NCBI GenBank assembly: GCA_030584025.1
Contig: CP129487.1
Coordinates: 3,625,001 to 3,689,000 of the forward strand
Source: Cyclobacteriaceae bacterium
GTDB taxonomy: Bacteria > Bacteroidota > Bacteroidia > Cytophagales > Cyclobacteriaceae
Direction: 5' to 3'
DNA: 64,000 nucleotides
Shown here: in pieces, positions 7,856 to 16,922 of the stretch
Numbering within the stretch: the first letter of the stretch is position 1
How the letters are laid out: each line of letters starts with the position of its first letter
Made by a program: the position numbers and the translations under genes
The notes under the pieces: model-generated
What the model was told of the DNA's origin: nothing
Database searches by the model: none
The model's input: only the letters and a program-made list of their open reading frames with translations

Positions 7856-8549
7856 AGAAAATATCGATGCTGGTATAGTACACGGTGGTAATGCCTTCGT
7901 AACCTGAATCCGTTCCAATGAATACCCACACTTCACCATTCTGCCCGGTGGTAACCAAAAATGAGGATGCAGAATTGTTGTTTCGGTAAATCTCCGTAAA
8001 CGAAGATGTTGTTGCATTTACACCAATGTGTCCCAGTACCAATGCATCTGAACCCGCTTCCGCCTGACTTCCGATATTGACATTCATCCGATAGGTCCCA
8101 TCCGTCAGCATTTTTTTTGGCTGCACGCGACTAACTCCTGCCTTAACAAAAACACCTTCACCAGGAGCTCCTCCTGCGCCTACAGCACCAGTTTTTTCTT
8201 TAGATGCTAAACGCACATTAAAAAGTACCCGGTAGGTGGTATTCGGTTTTAGTCCGCTAAGCTTTTTTCGAACAAACATGAATAAATCATCGCTGTGATT
8301 GTTTCCACTTAACATCAGCCCTTTTCGGTTGCCGCTGGTACCCGGCACCGTGTCATATTTGAATTTTAGCTCATAAAAAATGGAATCATTTTCCGGATAG
8401 TCAGCAAAATCTCCCTCCCACCCTTCATCGGATTGTGAAAATTCATACGAATATGAAAACACGGTGATGTTATCGTTGGATAACGTACACCCTGTGGCCA
8501 AAGCAGCCACGCCCACACAAAAAGCAATAATTCTTAGCCCCTTCACCAT
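7839..8549 (-). CDS. Lipoprotein, carbohydrate-binding-like fold suspected
   Basis: The N terminus is a classic lipoprotein signal with lipobox LATGC at residues 17-21. The mature part has an aromatic-rich beta pattern (YSYEFSQSDEGWEGDFADYP, LKPNTTYRVLFNVRLAS, GQNGEVWVFIGTDSGYEG) resembling the jelly-roll modules that bind sugars or surfaces, but no family can be assigned with confidence. A -7 element TAAGTTTG ends one base before ATG 8549, so the transcript may begin at the next codon, GTG 8546, as a leaderless message. Confidence 0.62.
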   Translation of the reverse strand: MVKGLRIIAFCVGVAALATGCTLSNDNITVFSYSYEFSQSDEGWEGDFADYPENDSIFYELKFKYDTVPGTSGNRKGLMLSGNNHSDDLFMFVRKKLSGLKPNTTYRVLFNVRLASKEKTGAVGAGGAPGEGVFVKAGVSRVQPKKMLTDGTYRMNVNIGSQAEAGSDALVLGHIGVNATTSSFTEIYRNNNSASSFLVTTGQNGEVWVFIGTDSGYEGITTVYYTSIDIFFNEAE

Positions 8550-8550
8550 A

Positions 8551-8558
8551 CAAACTTA
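8551..8558 (-). promoter_or_regulatory. -7 element abutting the start codon
   Basis: The minus strand reads TAAGTTTG then T then ATGGTG. With the usual 4-5 base distance to the transcription start, RNA would begin at about 8547-8546, at the second codon (GTG). Confidence 0.45.
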
Positions 8559-8653
8559 GCGTTTCTGAGCCGATTAGACACACATTCCCTTCCAGAGGTT
8601 GGATACTACCCAAAACCTGGCCAATCAATAAAAGTTATTTGTAACTTCCCTTA

Positions 8654-9181
8654 ATGAAATGGTGCGTGCCATATTATAGCCTGGGGTTACTTTTCATGAT
8701 TTCATGCACCGAAATCTGTTACAAAGAACCACAACCAAAAGGAGTAAAGCCACTAACCGAAATTCCGGGTAAACTTCATGGGCGCTACCTGGTGAGTGAT
8801 GTAAATGGCGCAACCGACACGCTGATTGTTTTCAATAAAGGATACCGCATTGGAAAAGACGATGTGGCTTCGCTGAGTGACAGCCTGGTGTTGAAATACT
8901 ACAAAGGGTATTACTTCATAAACATACGCGATGATGTGGCTTGGTACCTGCGCATAGTGAAGCAGGAAAAAAATGGCGACATCCATTACATGGCCATGCC
9001 GGAAGCAACTTCCGAATACAAGGGCGGAATTTTTAAAGATGTGCTTTCGCGGGATATTCCAGTAGCAGAAACTGAAGTTGATGGCAAAACCCATTACCTC
9101 ATTGATCCCGCGCCAAAAAAATTATTGGAATTAATTCGCAAAGACTATTTCAACGATCAAACCTTCAAAAAAATCGATTGA
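8654..9181 (+). CDS. Lipoprotein of unknown function
   Basis: A 175-residue protein with a lipoprotein signal (GLLFMISC, Cys at residue 18). The mature part is beta-rich with the pattern LHGRYLVSDVNGATDTLIVFNKGYRIG near residues 40-68 and YYKGYYFINI. No known domain is recognised. It ends one base before the end of the convergent lipoprotein gene at 9182, with no visible terminator between them. Confidence 0.6.
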   Translation: MKWCVPYYSLGLLFMISCTEICYKEPQPKGVKPLTEIPGKLHGRYLVSDVNGATDTLIVFNKGYRIGKDDVASLSDSLVLKYYKGYYFINIRDDVAWYLRIVKQEKNGDIHYMAMPEATSEYKGGIFKDVLSRDIPVAETEVDGKTHYLIDPAPKKLLELIRKDYFNDQTFKKID

Positions 9182-9652
9182 TTATTTTTCGATGCTGAGC
9201 ACAAGTTGCTTGCGTGATAGGCTAATGTTCCAGGTGCCATCCACTGCGACAGTACCATCGGGCAGTTCGCGGGTTACCGGTTTGGAATAGAGCAGCGAAT
9301 CTTCTCCCAAACGTTGAACATTATCGCTTACCGGTGTACCTGAAAGAATGCTGTTGAGGTAGGCATCAATAAGCTGCCTTTCAACTTCTGTTCCTCCGGA
9401 TGATCCGGGCGTCAGCCATGAGATGCGTACCTGGTGCGCAGCTTCCAGCGAATCGACAGCCTTTGGAGACTGTACAATCAATTTCATCAGGTCTCTTCCC
9501 TGCGCGAAGGCCAGTTCTGTAATTTCGGCTTCCGATACTTTTTTAATGCTCTTCAGTTCGCGGGCCTCTTTCATCTGCTTGCGCTGTTCTTCACTCAGCG
9601 AGCCGCCACAACCGATCAAAATAAAAATGAGAATAACATACAGTAATCGCAT
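9182..9652 (-). CDS. Small lipoprotein of unknown function
   Basis: The start is taken at ATG 9652, giving MRLLYVILIFILIGC with a Cys lipidation site at residue 15; the TTG two codons upstream falls inside the -7 element TACCTTTG and cannot be transcribed from that promoter. The mature part begins with a charged helix (SEEQRKQMKEARELKSIKK) and ends with a beta hairpin (PDGTVAVDGTWNISL). The SEAEITELAFAQGRDL segment resembles the start of DUF3365-like sensor domains, but the match is too short to name. Confidence 0.6.
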   Translation of the reverse strand: MRLLYVILIFILIGCGGSLSEEQRKQMKEARELKSIKKVSEAEITELAFAQGRDLMKLIVQSPKAVDSLEAAHQVRISWLTPGSSGGTEVERQLIDAYLNSILSGTPVSDNVQRLGEDSLLYSKPVTRELPDGTVAVDGTWNISLSRKQLVLSIEK

Positions 9653-9655
9653 ACC

Positions 9656-9663
9656 CAAAGGTA
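9656..9663 (-). promoter_or_regulatory. -7 element three bases before an ATG
   Basis: The minus strand reads TACCTTTG-GGT-ATG. The predicted RNA start coincides with the ATG at 9652, so the message would be leaderless. Confidence 0.5.
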
Positions 9664-9724
9664 ATGCGGATCAGTAAATCTTACGAATGATCCCTTTTGC
9701 TAACTTTACGCCCGTTTTACAGGT

Positions 9725-10798
9725 ATGATTGAGAAATTAGAGGAAATAAAGCACCGTTTTGAGGAAATTGGCCAGTTACTGGTTCAGCCCGACACGGTTA
9801 GTAACCCCAAAAAGTATTCACAACTCAGCAAGGAGTATGGCGATCTGGAAAAGATTGTGAGCAAATACAATAGCTTTCAGCTTGCCCAAAGTCAGTATAA
9901 GCATGCCAAGGAAGTGCTGCAAAAAGAGAAAGATGCCGAGATGCGCGAACTGGCCAAGATGGAAATCGATGAACTTGAGCCAAAGATTGAGTCGCTGGAA
10001 AATGAACTGAAGGAATTGCTCATTCCGAAAGATCCCAATGACGATAAAAGCTGCATCGTAGAAATACGGGCCGGCACCGGTGGTGATGAAGCTTCGCTGT
10101 TTGCCGGTGACTTGTGGCGCATGTACCAACGTTACTGCGACCGGGTTGGGCTGAAAATGACAACCGTTGATTTTACCGAAGGCACTGCAGGCGGATATAA
10201 AGAAATTATTTGCAGTGTAAGTGGCGATGGCGCTTACGGCAAAATGAAGTTTGAGTCGGGTGTGCACCGCGTGCAGCGGGTACCTGCAACTGAACAACAA
10301 GGGCGTGTACATACTTCTGCCGCATCGGTTGTGGTGCTGCCTGAAGTGGAAGATGTAAGTATTGAAATCAACCCGGCTGATATTGAAGTACAAACGGCAC
10401 GTTCAAGTGGTGCGGGCGGACAAAATGTAAACAAAGTAGAAACCAAAGTGCAGATGACGCACAAGCCCACCGGCATTGTGATCACCTGCCAGGTAGAACG
10501 CTCACAACACGGAAACCGCGAACGCGCCTTTCAAATGTTGAAAGCGAAGCTGTACGAAATGGAAGTACAGAAGCAGCAAAGCGAGATAGGTGCTGCTCGC
10601 AAAACGCTGGTGCGCAGTGGCGATCGTTCTGAAAAAATCAGGACGTATAACTATCCGCAAAGCCGGGTAACGGATCATCGTATTGGCTATACGCAACACA
10701 ATTTACCCGCTATCATGAACGGAGAAATTGATGATTTCATCGAACAGTTACGTATTGCGGATAGCGCAGAAAAGATGGCCGAAGGAGCAGCGCAATAA
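9725..10798 (+). CDS. prfA: Peptide chain release factor 1
   Basis: Full-length RF1 (357 residues). The class-specific tripeptide PAT at residues 187-189, which reads UAG and UAA stop codons, lies in the context HRVQRVPATEQQGRVHTS, and the GGQ that triggers peptidyl-tRNA hydrolysis is at residues 231-233. The PAT tripeptide distinguishes it from RF2, which has SPF. ATG 9725 gives the expected N terminus. It is transcribed alone and meets a leftward lipoprotein gene four bases beyond its stop. Confidence 0.97.
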   Translation: MIEKLEEIKHRFEEIGQLLVQPDTVSNPKKYSQLSKEYGDLEKIVSKYNSFQLAQSQYKHAKEVLQKEKDAEMRELAKMEIDELEPKIESLENELKELLIPKDPNDDKSCIVEIRAGTGGDEASLFAGDLWRMYQRYCDRVGLKMTTVDFTEGTAGGYKEIICSVSGDGAYGKMKFESGVHRVQRVPATEQQGRVHTSAASVVVLPEVEDVSIEINPADIEVQTARSSGAGGQNVNKVETKVQMTHKPTGIVITCQVERSQHGNRERAFQMLKAKLYEMEVQKQQSEIGAARKTLVRSGDRSEKIRTYNYPQSRVTDHRIGYTQHNLPAIMNGEIDDFIEQLRIADSAEKMAEGAAQ

Positions 10799-10801
10799 CG
10801 A

Positions 10802-11353
10802 TTACCGGATGACACGAATCAGCCGGTAGTAATCAGCCATTACTATTCTGAAGTTTTCACGATCTTCTTCATCCAGAAGAATCGATTCTTCTTTCCCGTT
10901 CACGAGCACCGTAAACGCATGTCCTGCCATAATGCCTTCATAGAGTTTGGTGGCAAATTCAAGCATGTTTTCCTTTCCGCGTTCAGCCAGTTGATAGGCA
11001 TATTTTCTTCCGGTTTGAGGATCATATTCATAAACCTGAAATATAGATTCGTTGGCCAGTTGTTCGTCACTTTCCAGCAACAGATAACTTTCCTCCTTTG
11101 CCCAATCGATAACAATGGTCGGGTGAATGGCCGGTGATTTAATGTGTCGGTCGGAAAACCGGTAAACACGCCATTTTGCTTCCGGCAGGTCTTCAACATC
11201 ATAGTACAACTGACGTACATTCTTGAAAAACAGGTGAGAATCGGGCGTTATGTTAAACGTAAAGCGCGACCGGTCGATAGCCGTTTCGCGGTCGATTTTG
11301 CACCCAGCAAGACCAAGGAGCAACACACATCCTACTATTGTAAAAAGTTGCAT
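10802..11353 (-). CDS. Lipoprotein of unknown function
   Basis: A 183-residue protein with lipobox LAGC (Cys about residue 18). The mature region has paired beta strands around WRVYRFSDRHIKSPAIHPTIVIDW and a C-terminal helix with LLDEEDRENFRIVMADYYRLI. No domain is recognised. It is convergent with prfA and divergent from lemA. Its product is probably anchored in a membrane facing the periplasm. Confidence 0.6.
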   Translation of the reverse strand: MQLFTIVGCVLLLGLAGCKIDRETAIDRSRFTFNITPDSHLFFKNVRQLYYDVEDLPEAKWRVYRFSDRHIKSPAIHPTIVIDWAKEESYLLLESDEQLANESIFQVYEYDPQTGRKYAYQLAERGKENMLEFATKLYEGIMAGHAFTVLVNGKEESILLDEEDRENFRIVMADYYRLIRVIR

Positions 11354-11416
11354 AGCTACCAGTAGAAACTAATTTGTCTTCTTAAAGTTTAACGGTAATT
11401 TTAAAGAAAAAAGATT

Positions 11417-11992
11417 ATGGGAAAATGGATAACAATTGGCGTTCTCGCTATTCTGGCGATTTGGATTTTCGGTTCGTACAATGGTCTCGTAAGTAAGGAT
11501 GAAGCTGCAAATGGCCAATGGGCCAATGTTGAAAGTCAATATCAACGCAGAATGGATCTTATCCCTAATCTTGTGAATACGGTAAAAGGCTATGCGAATT
11601 TCGAACAAGAAACGCTTACCCGGGTAATCGAAGCACGCGCATCAGCTACAAGTGTGAAAATAGACCCCACAAATCTAACTCCAGATAAACTAGCTCAATT
11701 TCAACAAGCCCAGGATGGTCTTAGCTCCGCTCTTTCACGATTGTTGGTAACTGTTGAACGCTACCCCGAGTTAAAGGCTAATCAGAATTTTCTTGACCTT
11801 CAAGCGCAGTTGGAAGGAACCGAAAACCGAATTGCTGTTGAACGGAAAAGATTTAATGACCTTGTTAATGAATATAATGCTACCATACGCAAATTCCCAG
11901 GTGTTGTTGTGGCCAGTATTTTTGGCTTTGAACGTAAAGGATATTTCGAAGCGACCGAAGGTGCTGAACGTGCCCCGGAAGTACAATTTTAA
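11417..11992 (+). CDS. LemA family protein
   Basis: One N-terminal membrane segment (residues 4-20) is followed by the LemA helical domain, recognisable from Q.A...W..V..QYQRR.DLIPNLV.TVKGYA..E, the internal ERYPELKAN...L..QLEGTENRI.V.R..FN..V..YN and the terminal KYNFN-like/PEVQF end. The role of LemA proteins in cell-surface physiology is poorly defined. It is commonly beside TPM-domain genes; here those sit 35 kb away at 47233-48785. It is probably the first gene of a three-gene rightward cluster. Confidence 0.92.
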   Translation: MGKWITIGVLAILAIWIFGSYNGLVSKDEAANGQWANVESQYQRRMDLIPNLVNTVKGYANFEQETLTRVIEARASATSVKIDPTNLTPDKLAQFQQAQDGLSSALSRLLVTVERYPELKANQNFLDLQAQLEGTENRIAVERKRFNDLVNEYNATIRKFPGVVVASIFGFERKGYFEATEGAERAPEVQF

Positions 11993-12006
11993 TTACAGCT
12001 AATCCT

Positions 12007-12444
12007 ATGAAAAAATTATTGAGCACAGCATTATTGCTGCTTGTGGTTTTCATTTCCTATTCACAAGACAGCTACACCACGGCTTTAAAAAAATATTTTG
12101 AAGCAAGCGGATCAGCAGAGGCGTTTAAAACTGCCATAACTTCCATGATGTCGAATTTCAAAAACATGAATTCACAAGTGCCGGAAGAATTTTGGAAAGA
12201 AATGGAAAATGAAATGTTGAAGACCTCCATCGATGATTTGGTAACGGTAATGGTTCCGGTATATAAGGCTCATTTATCAGAGGCAGACCTTAAAGAAATC
12301 GTAAAATTTTATGAAAGCTCGGTAGGAAAGAAACTTGCGCAGAAAACACCCGTTATTACACAGGAGTCTATGCAGGCCGGGCAACAATGGGGGCAGGTAA
12401 TTGCAGGGAAGGTGATGAAAAAAATGCAGGAGAAAGGGTATTAA
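12007..12444 (+). CDS. DUF2059 domain secreted protein
   Basis: A 145-residue protein with a signal peptide ending SYSQ (about residue 20) and an all-helical domain. The pattern VPVYKAHLSEADLKEIVKFYESSVGKKLA.K.P is the core of DUF2059. It begins 14 bases after lemA on the same strand. The function of the family is unknown, and the location is probably periplasmic. Confidence 0.85.
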   Translation: MKKLLSTALLLLVVFISYSQDSYTTALKKYFEASGSAEAFKTAITSMMSNFKNMNSQVPEEFWKEMENEMLKTSIDDLVTVMVPVYKAHLSEADLKEIVKFYESSVGKKLAQKTPVITQESMQAGQQWGQVIAGKVMKKMQEKGY

Positions 12445-12478
12445 AATAATCACGCAAACCAATTCTAACTAAATAAGC

Positions 12479-12910
12479 ATGAAAGCCATTCTCTTTCTTC
12501 TGACGTTTGTCGCAACCACACTTTGTTTTGCACAAACCGATGCTGATCAGGTAAAACAAGTAGTAACCTCCGCATACATTGAAGGCATTCAAAACAACGG
12601 CCCAATTCAGGATATCAAAAATGGATTTCATTCAAGCTTCAATATGCTTCGCCTAATGGACAATGATATCAAACCGTTGCCCATTGGTGATTGGATAGCC
12701 GCCATTGAAAAAAGAAGACAGGAAAATCCTGCGCCTCCGGCCAACCGTACCGAGGGAAAGTTTCTGGCGGTTGAAGTGGTGGGGAATGCGGCCACCGTTA
12801 AACTGGAATCACACCGCGGAGGTAAATTGATATTTACTGATTTTTTATCGCTGTATAAATTCAACGAAGGCTGGAAGATTGTAAGCAAGACATTTTACAG
12901 GCATCCGTGA
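12479..12910 (+). CDS. NTF2-like / putative lumazine-binding secreted protein
   Basis: A 143-residue protein with a signal peptide ending LCFAQ. The mature part shows the NTF2-like alpha+beta cone fold: a first helix (DADQVKQVVTSAYIEGI), then AAIEKR, then strands FLAVEVVGNAATVKLES, FTDFLSLYKFNEGWKIVSKTFY. This matches the lumazine_bd_2/SnoaL-like family. Ligand and role are unknown. It follows the DUF2059 gene by 34 bases and ends before a terminator. Confidence 0.8.
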   Translation: MKAILFLLTFVATTLCFAQTDADQVKQVVTSAYIEGIQNNGPIQDIKNGFHSSFNMLRLMDNDIKPLPIGDWIAAIEKRRQENPAPPANRTEGKFLAVEVVGNAATVKLESHRGGKLIFTDFLSLYKFNEGWKIVSKTFYRHP

Positions 12911-12933
12911 GCATTCCAGGAACAGCAAGCATA

Positions 12934-12962
12934 AAAAAACCGGGCTCATCACCGGGTTTTTT
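12934..12962. terminator. Bidirectional terminator
   Basis: A long A run, GC-rich arms (CCGG/CCGG with one bulge) and a T run (12957-12962) form a hairpin between the rightward NTF2-like gene and the leftward infB gene. It can stop transcription from both sides. Confidence 0.8.
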
Positions 12963-12984
12963 CATTTTATTTGATTTCGTTGCT

Positions 12985-15615
12985 TTACGACAACGTACGT
13001 TTCACTTCGCGCATTTCGTAGCTTTCAATTACATCACCTACCTGGATGTCGTTAAAGCTTTCAATGCCCATACCGCAGTCGTAACCAGACTTCACTTCAC
13101 CCACATCATCTTTAAAGCGTTTCAGTGAGTTCAGTTTACCGGCATACACCACAATACCATCGCGGATCAGGCGTATCGGGTTGTTGCGTTTGATGTATCC
13201 ATCCGTAACCATACAGCCGGCCACGGTGCCCACCTTGGTGATCTTGAATACATCGCGCACTTCGGCATTACCCACAATAACTTCTTGTTGCTCGGGCGCC
13301 AACATACCTTCCATGGCGGCCTTCACATCGTTTATCGCATCGTAGATGATGGAGTATAAACGAATTTCAATTTCTTCGTTCTCCGCTACCCTGCGGGCAG
13401 AAGAAGAAGGACGAACCTGGAAGCCTACGATAACCGCATCGGAAGCTGACGCCAGCAATACATCCGATTCGGAAATCTGACCTACACCGCGGTGGATGAT
13501 GGCCACCTGAATTTCCTTGGTAGAAAGTTTCAATAACGAATCCGACAAGGCTTCAACCGAACCATCCACGTCACCTTTTACAATCACGTTCAGTTGCTTG
13601 AAGTTACCGATCGCCAAACGTCTACCGATTTCATCAAGTGTAATGTGCTTCTTCGTACGGATGCTCTGCTCGCGCAAAATCTGTCCGCGCTTCGAAGCCA
13701 GTTCGCGTGCTTCACGGTCGCTCTCCATCACCGAGAATTTCTCACCCGCTTGTGGCGCACCATCCAAGCCGAGAACCTGTACCGGAGTTGATGGACCGGC
13801 TTCCTTAATTTTTCCACCGGTTGCATCAAACATCGCCTTCACGCGACCGTAGTGAGCACCTGCCAGCATCACATCGCCAATGTGCAACGTACCGGTTTGC
13901 ACCATTACGGTAGCCACATATCCACGACCTTTATCCAACGAAGCTTCAATGATTGATCCGGTTGCTGATCGATCCGGATTCGCTTTCAAATTAAGCATCT
14001 CAGCTTCGAGCAGTACTTTTTCCAACAGTTCATCAATGCCTTGCCCCGACTTGGCAGAGATTGCCTGGCACTGATACTTTCCACCCCAATCCTCAACCAA
14101 AATATTAATCTTGGCCAACGATTCTTTAACCTTTTCGGGGTTGGCCGTGGGCTTATCAATTTTGTTAATCGCAATTACAATCGGTACACCGGCAACCTGC
14201 GCGTGATTAATCGCTTCTTTGGTTTGTGGCATCACATCATCATCGGCTGCCACCACAATAATAGCAATATCCGTAAGCTTGGCACCACGTGCACGCATGG
14301 CCGTAAAGGCTTCGTGACCGGGTGTATCAAGGAACGCAATTTTGTTACCGCCTTTGGTGGTTACATCGTAGGCACCAATGTGCTGGGTAATTCCCCCGGC
14401 TTCTGATGCCGTAACTTTTGTTTTGCGGATGTAATCCAGCAACGAAGTTTTACCGTGGTCAACGTGACCCATGATGGTTACAATAGGTGCACGGGGCAAC
14501 AGGTCTTCTTCCGTATCCTGAACTTCTTCAACCTCTGTTTCTTCTTCGGTGGTTGTGAATTGAACATCGTAACCAAATTCATCAGCAATTACCGTGATGG
14601 CTTCTGCATCCAGGCGCTGGTTAATGGAAACGAACATACCCAGGCTCAGACACGTAGAGATTACATCGTTAACCGAAACGTTCATTAACGAAGCCAAGTC
14701 GTTGGCTGAAATAAACTCAGTAACCTTTAACGTTTTTGATGCTTCCTGTTCCTGAAGCATTTGTTGCTCCTGCGCTTCTGAAACTGCCTGACGTTTTTCG
14801 CGTCTGTATTTTGCACCGCTACCCTTCTTATGGCCACCGCTTAACTTGGCCAGCGTAGCGCGAATCTGATCCTGGATTTCCTTCTCGGAAGGTTCTTCCT
14901 TTTGCACACGCGGCTGCATAGGCTTGCCGCGTTGGCCTTTGTTATCTTGGGTGATGATGCGCTTGCGCGGACGCTTGCCTTTTTTATCATCACCAATATC
15001 CGATGAAGCAACGGGTTGATCCTTCTTCTTTTCTTTCTCTACCGGAAGTTCAATCCGATCGACAACCTTCAAGCCTTTCAACTTATCTGCACGTGCCTTG
15101 ATTACCTCCTGCTCCGGCTTTTCAACAACCTTTTCTTCCTTCTTCGGTTCAGGCTTCTCTTCCTCAGCTTTCTCTACTTTCTCCTCTTCTTTCTTTGCCT
15201 TTTTCTCCAGCTCAATCTTACCAACAACCTTAATGCCTTCCAGTTTCGGTTTATCACGTTCAACTTTTTCAGGCTTGGTCTCTTCTTTGGTTTTGATTTC
15301 AGTAGCACCAAGGTTTTTAATCATGATGCTCTCCTCCTCATCCTTGCTTTTCTTGGCGACAACTTCCTTTTCGCTCTCAATAACAAGGTTATCGGTATGC
15401 TTTGCCCCGATGGTTAGCCCGCTGGCCTCCATTTTTTCGGTAGCTGAAGCAGCAAACTCCTTTGATAACAGCGCAAACTGATCGGGTGTAAGTTTTGCGT
15501 TGGGGTTGTTCTCAACCTCATGCCCCTTCTTCGCCAGGAAATCCAATATGGTATGATGCCCCACATTGAGTTTCCTCGCTGCCTGACTCAACCTGATCAA
15601 TTTTTCTTCTGCCAT
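12985..15615 (-). CDS. infB: Translation initiation factor IF-2
   Basis: An 876-residue IF-2. The N-terminal winged helix-like IF2_N (residues 1-50) is followed by a Lys/Glu-rich disordered stretch (about 80-290), a second IF2_N motif (about 295-345), and the G domain with GHVDHGKT at 383-390, DTPGHE and NKID, then EF-Tu-like domain II and the IF-2 domain that binds fMet-tRNA. It brings initiator tRNA to the ribosome with GTP hydrolysis. It is the third gene of the leftward rimP-nusA-infB operon, 51 bases after nusA. Confidence 0.97.
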   Translation of the reverse strand: MAEEKLIRLSQAARKLNVGHHTILDFLAKKGHEVENNPNAKLTPDQFALLSKEFAASATEKMEASGLTIGAKHTDNLVIESEKEVVAKKSKDEEESIMIKNLGATEIKTKEETKPEKVERDKPKLEGIKVVGKIELEKKAKKEEEKVEKAEEEKPEPKKEEKVVEKPEQEVIKARADKLKGLKVVDRIELPVEKEKKKDQPVASSDIGDDKKGKRPRKRIITQDNKGQRGKPMQPRVQKEEPSEKEIQDQIRATLAKLSGGHKKGSGAKYRREKRQAVSEAQEQQMLQEQEASKTLKVTEFISANDLASLMNVSVNDVISTCLSLGMFVSINQRLDAEAITVIADEFGYDVQFTTTEEETEVEEVQDTEEDLLPRAPIVTIMGHVDHGKTSLLDYIRKTKVTASEAGGITQHIGAYDVTTKGGNKIAFLDTPGHEAFTAMRARGAKLTDIAIIVVAADDDVMPQTKEAINHAQVAGVPIVIAINKIDKPTANPEKVKESLAKINILVEDWGGKYQCQAISAKSGQGIDELLEKVLLEAEMLNLKANPDRSATGSIIEASLDKGRGYVATVMVQTGTLHIGDVMLAGAHYGRVKAMFDATGGKIKEAGPSTPVQVLGLDGAPQAGEKFSVMESDREARELASKRGQILREQSIRTKKHITLDEIGRRLAIGNFKQLNVIVKGDVDGSVEALSDSLLKLSTKEIQVAIIHRGVGQISESDVLLASASDAVIVGFQVRPSSSARRVAENEEIEIRLYSIIYDAINDVKAAMEGMLAPEQQEVIVGNAEVRDVFKITKVGTVAGCMVTDGYIKRNNPIRLIRDGIVVYAGKLNSLKRFKDDVGEVKSGYDCGMGIESFNDIQVGDVIESYEMREVKRTLS

Positions 15616-15666
15616 ACGTTACTATTAGTCTCTAAACTGTTTTTCTTTTTGATGTGCAGGCTACTC

Positions 15667-16920
15667 TTATTCAAATTCCTTACGCAAGATAGCATGAACA
15701 TCTTCAATGGTTTCTTCTTCCAAGTCGGTTCTTCTAACCAATTCCTCTTTTGACAAGCTCAACACGCTCTTAGCGGTATCCAAACCGATGCGCTTAAGTT
15801 CATCAATTACCCAGCTTTCAATTTCATCGCTGAATTCATCCAGGTCAACATCTTCCTCAACCTGGCCATCCAGTTCGCGGAATACGTCAATTTCATACCC
15901 TACCAAACGGCTCGCCAACTTAATGTTCAATCCGCCTTTACCGATTGCCAGTGAAACCTGATCGGGTTTCAGGTAAACTGAAATGCGGCCGTTGTCTTTA
16001 TCAATTTTAATGCTTGAGATTTTTGCAGGGCTCAATGCACGCTGCACATAAAGCTCAAGGTTTTCTGTAAAGTTGATTACGTCAATGTTCTCGTTCTGCA
16101 ATTCACGAACAATGGCATGAATACGCGAACCTTTCATACCCACGCAAGCGCCCACCGGATCGATGCGGTCATCGTATGATTCAACGGCAACCTTGGCACG
16201 CTCACCCGGCTCACGAACTACTTTTTTAATAGTGATCAAGCCATCATACACTTCAGGTACTTCCTGCTCGAACAAACGCTCAAGGAAAACCGGTGATGTA
16301 CGCGATAAAATAATTTTTGGGTTTCCGTTCACCATCTCCACTTTGTGAACAATGGCCCGTACGCTTTCTCCTTTGCGATAACGATCCTTCTGAATTTGCT
16401 CGCTACGCGGAATGGAGATCTCATTTCCTTCTGCATCAATCAACAGCACTTCCTTGCTCAAGATCTGGTACACTTCACCGGCAATAATTTCGCCCACCAG
16501 TTCTTTGTACTTCTGGAATAAAATATCCTTTTCCAGGTCTTTTACTTTCTGAATCAACGTTTGGCGTGCAGTGGTTACTGCTCTGCGGCCAAAATCTTCC
16601 AGGTAAATTTGCTCCGCCACTTCTTCACCTACTTCAAAATCGGGTTCGATTTTGCGTGCATCAGTCAGGCTGATCTTGTCGTGATCCCAGATGTCTTCTG
16701 AATCGTCATCAACGATTTCGCGGAAACGCCAGATTTCAAGGTCGCCCTTATCGGCATTGATAATAATGTCGAAGTTGTCATCCGTTTCATATTTCTTCCG
16801 GATCATGTTTCTGAAAACATCTTCCAGGATGCGGATCATCGTAGGACGATCAATGTTTTTCTGTTTCGCAAACTCTGCAAACGATTCTATCAGGCCTGCT
16901 GCTGTGTCGTGCGTTGTCAT
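15667..16920 (-). CDS. nusA: Transcription termination/antitermination factor NusA
   Basis: A 417-residue protein with the NusA N-terminal RNA-polymerase-binding domain (residues 1-130), the S1 domain (about 135-205), and two KH domains marked by DPVGACVGMKGSRI and AIGKGGLNIKLAS. The C-terminal helical region (IDELKRIGLDTAKSVLSL...) is a single short repeat, so it lacks the long acidic repeats of the gamma-proteobacterial protein. It is separated from rimP by only two bases. Confidence 0.97.
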   Translation of the reverse strand: MTTHDTAAGLIESFAEFAKQKNIDRPTMIRILEDVFRNMIRKKYETDDNFDIIINADKGDLEIWRFREIVDDDSEDIWDHDKISLTDARKIEPDFEVGEEVAEQIYLEDFGRRAVTTARQTLIQKVKDLEKDILFQKYKELVGEIIAGEVYQILSKEVLLIDAEGNEISIPRSEQIQKDRYRKGESVRAIVHKVEMVNGNPKIILSRTSPVFLERLFEQEVPEVYDGLITIKKVVREPGERAKVAVESYDDRIDPVGACVGMKGSRIHAIVRELQNENIDVINFTENLELYVQRALSPAKISSIKIDKDNGRISVYLKPDQVSLAIGKGGLNIKLASRLVGYEIDVFRELDGQVEEDVDLDEFSDEIESWVIDELKRIGLDTAKSVLSLSKEELVRRTDLEEETIEDVHAILRKEFE

Positions 16921-16922
16921 AA

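Noticed and set aside
15016..15481. Long open frames opposite the infB N-terminal region
   Set aside because: They mirror the Lys/Glu-rich coding region of infB as Leu/Phe- or Ser-rich frames and have no start signals or family likeness.
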